DNA of 64,000 bases, taken from contig CAMYNC010000001.1 of assembly GCA_947259685.1 (NCBI GenBank), forward strand, positions 39,264-103,263. Direction: 5' to 3'. The notes under the pieces were generated by a model that did no database searches, was not told the origin of the DNA, and saw nothing but the letters and a program-made list of their open reading frames with translations. The stretch comes from an uncultured Desulfuromonadales bacterium (lineage in GTDB: Bacteria; Desulfobacterota; Desulfuromonadia; Desulfuromonadales; Geopsychrobacteraceae). The position numbers and the translations under genes were made by a program. Position 1 is the stretch's first letter; each line of letters opens with the position of its first letter. Positions 60,052-64,000 of this stretch are shown piece by piece.

Positions 60052-61329
60052 ATGATGAGACGTTATCTATTTGTACTTTTGCTGCTGCTGTTCCTCACTG
60101 CCTGCGCCACCAAAACTCCTCCTCCTGCTGAAGAACCGGAACTGCCGCCACCACCGATTGAAGTAGAGGTCCTGCCGCCGGTTGAAGAATTCTTCCCGCC
60201 GGATGAGGAAGAACCGCCTCCGCTGGTGGAAAAGGTCGACCCGTTGCTGCCGGTGGCCTGGGATGAGGTTGACGGCTGGCTGCGCGATCAGCATGGCCCT
60301 GCGCTGGAAACCTTTCAAAAAAGCTGCCAGACGCTGATCCGCAGAATCCGCTGGCAGCTGGTTTGCGAAGAGGCACTGAAAATCGAGCCGGTTGAAAACC
60401 AGGCCGCTAAAGAGTTTTTCGAGACCTTCTTCCAACCCCACCAGGTGCGCAATGAAGATGGCAGCGTCGAGGGTTTGATTACCGGTTACTACGGCCCGGA
60501 GCTTCCGGGCAGCCGGGTGCGGACGGAAAAATATAAATATCCGCTCTACGCTCAGCCGGACGATCTGCTGATCGTCGACCTGGATGAAATCTATCCCGAG
60601 CTGAACAACTACCGGCTGCGTGGACGAGTGGTCGGTAACCGGGTGGTGCCCTATTTCAACCGCGAGTCGATCGATAATGGCGAAAATCCGCTGCAGGGGC
60701 ATGAGTTGTTCTGGGTTGAGGATCCGGTCGAGCTGTTCTTTTTGCATATTCAGGGGTCCGGGCGAATCCGGCTGCCGGATGGCGAATTGGTGATGGTCAA
60801 TTACGCTAACCAGAACGGCCACCGTTATCGCTCCATTGGCAAACTGCTGCTGCAACGTAATGCGATGACCCGTAATCAGATGTCGATGCAGAACATTGCT
60901 CGCTGGGTGAGAGAGCATCCCGAAGCGGGCAAGCAGTTGCTGTCTGAGAATCCCAGCTATGTGTTTTTTCGCGAGCTGTCGGCTGAATATACTTCACCCC
61001 CCGGGGCACTGGGCATCCCCCTGACCGCAGAGCGCAGTATCGCTGTTGATCCACGGACCATCCCGCTTGGTGCGCCGGTTTTTCTCGCCACCAGCATTCC
61101 AGGAACCGAGCAGCCCCTGCAACAGCTGATGGTTGCTCAGGATACCGGTGGCGCGATCAAAGGGCGGGTGCGGGCCGACTTTTTCTGGGGGATGGGCGAG
61201 GCTGCAGGTCAGATCGCCGGGCGGATGAAGCAGGATGGCCGCCTCTGGTTGCTGCTGCCGAAGCTGGCGGATGAAAAGACCCTGCAGAGCAATGTGGCCG
61301 CGGAACCGAGTCAGCTCAGAGTCAATTGA
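60052..61329 (+). CDS. mltA: Membrane-bound lytic murein transglycosylase A (lipoprotein)
   Basis: The 425-residue enzyme cleaves peptidoglycan glycan strands. The N-terminus MMRRYLFVLLLLLFLTACATK has a lipobox (LTAC), so it is probably an outer-membrane lipoprotein, and is followed by a Pro/Glu-rich linker of about 45 residues (PPPAEEPELPPPP). The catalytic domain contains NEDGSVEGLITGYYGPELPGSRVRTEKYKYPLYAQP, LFFLHIQGSGRIRLPDGELVMVNYANQNGHRYRSIGKLL, PSYVFFRELS and the active Asp region MVAQDTGGAIKGRVRADFFWGMGEAAGQIAGRM. The open frame to 59986 extends upstream but lacks a signal, so ATG 60052 was chosen. A terminator follows. Confidence 0.96.
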   Translation: MMRRYLFVLLLLLFLTACATKTPPPAEEPELPPPPIEVEVLPPVEEFFPPDEEEPPPLVEKVDPLLPVAWDEVDGWLRDQHGPALETFQKSCQTLIRRIRWQLVCEEALKIEPVENQAAKEFFETFFQPHQVRNEDGSVEGLITGYYGPELPGSRVRTEKYKYPLYAQPDDLLIVDLDEIYPELNNYRLRGRVVGNRVVPYFNRESIDNGENPLQGHELFWVEDPVELFFLHIQGSGRIRLPDGELVMVNYANQNGHRYRSIGKLLLQRNAMTRNQMSMQNIARWVREHPEAGKQLLSENPSYVFFRELSAEYTSPPGALGIPLTAERSIAVDPRTIPLGAPVFLATSIPGTEQPLQQLMVAQDTGGAIKGRVRADFFWGMGEAAGQIAGRMKQDGRLWLLLPKLADEKTLQSNVAAEPSQLRVN

Positions 61330-61353
61330 TTTCAAGTGCGCTTTAAACTGCTG

Positions 61354-61390
61354 AAAAGCCGGATTTCCTGAAGGAAATCCGGCTTTTTTT
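61354..61390 (+). terminator. Intrinsic terminator after mltA
   Basis: AAAAGCCGGATTTCC (61354-61368) pairs with GGAAATCCGGCTTTT across TGAA, followed by seven T residues. Confidence 0.93.
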
Positions 61391-61579
61391 ATGGGCTGTA
61401 AAGGGATCTACCAGATGCTCGGGTAACTCCTGTTTTTCCTGCTAAACTAGAATCTGGATGTTGGCTTTTGAAATACCCTTCTTACTGTTGCCGCGCAGGG
61501 TTACCTGGTGATGACCGCTTACCGGTTCTGTAACATCAATGGGCAGCGCAGCAGATTCAACTCTTTGCGCAGGGACATA

Positions 61580-64000
61580 ATGCAACAGCTGAAGCCGGAT
61601 AAATCTGACCTGCTGGCGCGGATCAAGGTTCTTGAGAATGAAAACGCCATGCTGGTTGATCTGGCAGAGCAGGCCAAATTGTTTGGCCTGCTGGCCGAAT
61701 CGATCAGCCCGCCGGGCGACACCGATAGCCTGCTTGAGGATCTCCTCGAAAAGATTGCTCTGCTCATGGGTTTCGACCTGGTCGCGCTTTTCCGTCATCG
61801 GGAAAAGGGCCGACCGATTGAACAATTTTATCTGGCTGGTGAAGACCTTTGCCTTCAAGGTGTTGTCCTTGATCTGCCGGCCGAGTTTGGTGACTTTTAC
61901 CAGGGGGAGGCTGCCCGGAAACTTTTGCCACAATTGGGCCAACCCTGTGAAGAAATTCTGCTGGTGCAATTTCAGACGACCGTGTTTGGGGCCGGAGGAC
62001 TGCTGTTCGGTCTTCGTCAGCCGGAGGAGGGCCGCTTAAGGCACCTGCGGCAGGTGCTTTGTCAAGCTGTTGATATTTTAATGCTTCATGTTGAGAATCG
62101 TCTGCTGTTGCAGAACTATCAACAGGCAAAGATCTACCTGGATCAGGAACTCGAAGACCGCAACCTGCAGTTGGCCGAGAGCGATGCATTGTTTCGAACG
62201 GTGATTGAGCATGCTTACGAAGCTTTTTTTCTGCATGATGCCGAGGGGAGATTTTTGCAGGTTAATGATCGGGCCTGCTGCAGTCTTGGTTACAGTAAAG
62301 AGGAGTTGTTGCAACTTTCGGTGAGTGATGTCGATTGTAATATCGGCTCTGAAGAACTGAAAAAGATTCTAAGCCGTTTGGAGGTGGAGCCGCATCAGCG
62401 GGTCCGCTCCCATAGCCGCCACAAGGATGGACATTGTTTCCCAGTGGAAATCAATGTCAGCCAAGTATCCCTGGCGGGCAATAATTATTATCTGGCCCTG
62501 ATCCAGGATATTTCCGAACTGATCAAAGTTGAGGATCTGCAACTGCAGTTCGATCTGTTGATGGATCATCTGCCGGATATCGTCAGTATGGTCAGGCCGG
62601 ATGGCAAGATTCTCTATCTGAATCAAGCGGCTCGGGATCTCTTCGAAATCGAGGCAGGCAAGGAGCTGACTCTGAGTCTCGGCGACCTGATGCCGGAAAG
62701 GTACGCCAAACGTTGCCTACAGCGGCATATCCCCGAAGCGATTGAAAGGGGTAGTTGGGTTGGGGAAAATCTTCTGACCTCTGCAGATAAGCAACTGATT
62801 CCGACCCTGCAGACAATTGTCGCACCACGAGATATGACCGGGAAACTAGCCTATATCTTTTGTATCGAGCGTGACTTGCGGGAGCTGCGACGACTTGAGG
62901 AGCAGTTTGTCCAGGCGCAGAAAATGGAAGCAATCGGTACCCTGGTCGGCGGGATCGCGCATGATTTCAATAATCTACTGGCCGGGATTATGGGCAATCT
63001 GTTTTTACTGCTGCGCAAGACCGAAGAGGGTCCGCAGAAAGAGCGGCTAACAGCGGTTCAGCAAATGTGCCAAAGCGCTGCCGACATGATTTCCCAGCTG
63101 CTGATTTTTGCCCGCAAGGATGTGGTCAAGATCGAGGCGGTAAATCTAGCTGATTTCATGCAGGAGTTCAGCAAGATGTACCATGTGCTGATCCCTGAAA
63201 ATATTGCCTTTGAAATTGGCCTGGTGGACGATGAACTGGTGGTGCTGACCGACGTCTCACAGTTGCAACAGGTGCTGGTCAATCTATTGACTAACGCCAG
63301 GGATGCCCTCTCTGGCCGGGAAAATCCGACCATAGGTGTCTCGATTGAAGCTTTTGATGCCGCTGAGTCCTTCCTGGAGCAGAATAGCGATATCTCACAA
63401 AAAGAGTTGGTCCGCATTTCGGTGATCGATAACGGCTGTGGTATCGCTGAAGAGTTGCGGGACAGAATATTTGACCCCTTCTTTACCACCAAAAAACTCA
63501 ATCAGGGCACCGGTCTCGGGCTGGCTATGGTCTTCGGTGCCGTTCGTAGCCAGGGAGGCGGCATCGAAATCGACAGTCATCTGGACCAGGGCACTATCGT
63601 GAGGCTCTATTTGCCCCGCTTACTTAAGCGCACTGAGGATATCCGCCAGACCAGCGATGGCGATCTCGATTCCGGCCAGGGTGAATTGATTCTGTTAGCA
63701 GATGATGATGATTTTGTGCGAGAAACCCATCAGGAGGTTCTGCTGCAGCTCGGTTACCGGGTGCTGGCGGTCAGTGACGGAATTCAGGCCCTGGAGGCTT
63801 TCGAGGCCTGCCCGCAGCTGGCGATGGTGATTCTGGATGTGGTGATGCCTAACCTGGATGGCGTTTCTGCAGGCCAGCAGATCCAGGAGCAGAATCCGCA
63901 GCTGCCGATTCTCTATATGACCGGCTACGCTGAGCGGCTTGATCGGCAACAGGCGCTGCCAGCCGATGCCGAGGTCCTGAATAAACCAGCGACCATGGCC
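61580..64000 (+). CDS. Hybrid sensor histidine kinase with PAS domains (cut by window edge)
   Basis: Reading from ATG 61580 (AGGGA upstream), 807 codons remain open to base 64000. Domains in order: N-terminal coiled coil and GAF-like region (residues about 1-170), coiled coil, PAS (FRTVIEHAYEAFFLHDAEGRFLQVNDRACCSLGYS), second PAS (LLMDHLPDIVSMVRPDGKILYLNQAARDLFEI), histidine-kinase core with phospho-His461 in AIGTLVGGIAHDFNNLLAGIMGN, N box VLVNLLTNARDAL, G1 VIDNGCGIAEE, G2 GTGLGLAMVFGAVRSQGG, and a receiver (LILLADDDDFVRETHQEV, phospho-Asp753 in VILDVVMPNLDG, conserved Lys in LNKPATM). No membrane segment is seen, so it is cytosolic. The stop is beyond the window. Confidence 0.94.
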   Translation, partial: MQQLKPDKSDLLARIKVLENENAMLVDLAEQAKLFGLLAESISPPGDTDSLLEDLLEKIALLMGFDLVALFRHREKGRPIEQFYLAGEDLCLQGVVLDLPAEFGDFYQGEAARKLLPQLGQPCEEILLVQFQTTVFGAGGLLFGLRQPEEGRLRHLRQVLCQAVDILMLHVENRLLLQNYQQAKIYLDQELEDRNLQLAESDALFRTVIEHAYEAFFLHDAEGRFLQVNDRACCSLGYSKEELLQLSVSDVDCNIGSEELKKILSRLEVEPHQRVRSHSRHKDGHCFPVEINVSQVSLAGNNYYLALIQDISELIKVEDLQLQFDLLMDHLPDIVSMVRPDGKILYLNQAARDLFEIEAGKELTLSLGDLMPERYAKRCLQRHIPEAIERGSWVGENLLTSADKQLIPTLQTIVAPRDMTGKLAYIFCIERDLRELRRLEEQFVQAQKMEAIGTLVGGIAHDFNNLLAGIMGNLFLLLRKTEEGPQKERLTAVQQMCQSAADMISQLLIFARKDVVKIEAVNLADFMQEFSKMYHVLIPENIAFEIGLVDDELVVLTDVSQLQQVLVNLLTNARDALSGRENPTIGVSIEAFDAAESFLEQNSDISQKELVRISVIDNGCGIAEELRDRIFDPFFTTKKLNQGTGLGLAMVFGAVRSQGGGIEIDSHLDQGTIVRLYLPRLLKRTEDIRQTSDGDLDSGQGELILLADDDDFVRETHQEVLLQLGYRVLAVSDGIQALEAFEACPQLAMVILDVVMPNLDGVSAGQQIQEQNPQLPILYMTGYAERLDRQQALPADAEVLNKPATMA

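Noticed and set aside
1..64000. CRISPR arrays, tRNA and rRNA genes
   Set aside because: I looked for regularly spaced short repeats and for tRNA-like cloverleaf and rRNA sequence in gaps and saw none; a covariance-model search would be needed to exclude a small RNA.

Overview
The window looks like chromosomal DNA from an anaerobic deltaproteobacterium of the Desulfuromonadia (Geobacter/Desulfuromonas/Geopsychrobacter type). This rests on the gene set: flavodiiron protein, RNase J, LarB/LarC, single-haem c cytochrome, SpoIIE/HDOD/HD-GYP signalling proteins, ChlI/ChlD-type chelatase and DarP. No rRNA, tRNA, CRISPR, prophage or transposase gene was found. The assignment is inferred from gene content, without a database search.

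Layout. 1-5.9 kb (minus): a CheD-HDOD fusion, an HD hydrolase, larB, larC, pgpA and cinA (cut by the left edge); larB and larC are separated by a cluster of hairpin repeats. 6.3-10.9 kb: darP, a secreted alpha-carbonic anhydrase, a lone flagellar-rod-like protein, an RNase-H-fold protein and a ClC chloride channel, with two different miniature inverted-repeat elements. 11-17 kb (minus): an ABC-class ATPase, an AbiEi-type regulator, and an SSS transporter-GAF-SpoIIE phosphatase gene broken by a one-base frameshift. 17.4-19.9 kb: GST, DUF454 and an alpha/beta hydrolase. 20-25.5 kb (minus): plsC, rnj, uppP, ftsK. 25.8-31.8 kb (minus): a sucrose operon (sucrose-phosphate synthase, sucrose-phosphatase, fructokinase, amylosucrase), bracketed by two same-orientation copies of a 160-bp repeat. 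32-36 kb: ssb, a surface-antigen-like protein, DoxX and two proteins of unknown function. 36.3-38.3 kb: a ChlI/ChlD-type chelatase gene whose AAA+ and VWA parts lie in different frames joined at an A9 slippery run with a following hairpin. 38.4-41.8 kb: an ArsR/CadC repressor, a heavy-metal P-type ATPase, a PAS protein and a HEAT-repeat protein in one tight operon. 41.9-46.7 kb (minus): HD-GYP protein, HEAT protein, acyl-CoA synthetase. 46.8-53.5 kb: coaE, small secreted and hydrolase genes, iclR and usp facing apart from near-identical promoters, a TIM-barrel epimerase, truD, trmB, cytochrome c. 53.6-64 kb (plus): aminotransferase, aroF, flavodiiron protein, priA, mltA, and a hybrid histidine kinase cut by the right edge.

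The genes group into a few programmes. The sucrose cassette can make, dephosphorylate and recycle sucrose and polymerise its glucose, which points to osmoprotection and so to a brackish or marine habitat. The ArsR-P-ATPase operon is a metal-efflux module with two added sensory or scaffold proteins. Several unusual signalling fusions (CheD-HDOD, SSS-GAF-SpoIIE, HEAT next to HD-GYP) occur.

The most notable items are the repeat-bracketed sucrose operon, the probable programmed -1 frameshift in the chelatase gene, the CheD-HDOD fusion that has lost the catalytic cysteine, and the mobile element that exactly fills the space between the clc stop codon and the ribosome binding site of the next gene.
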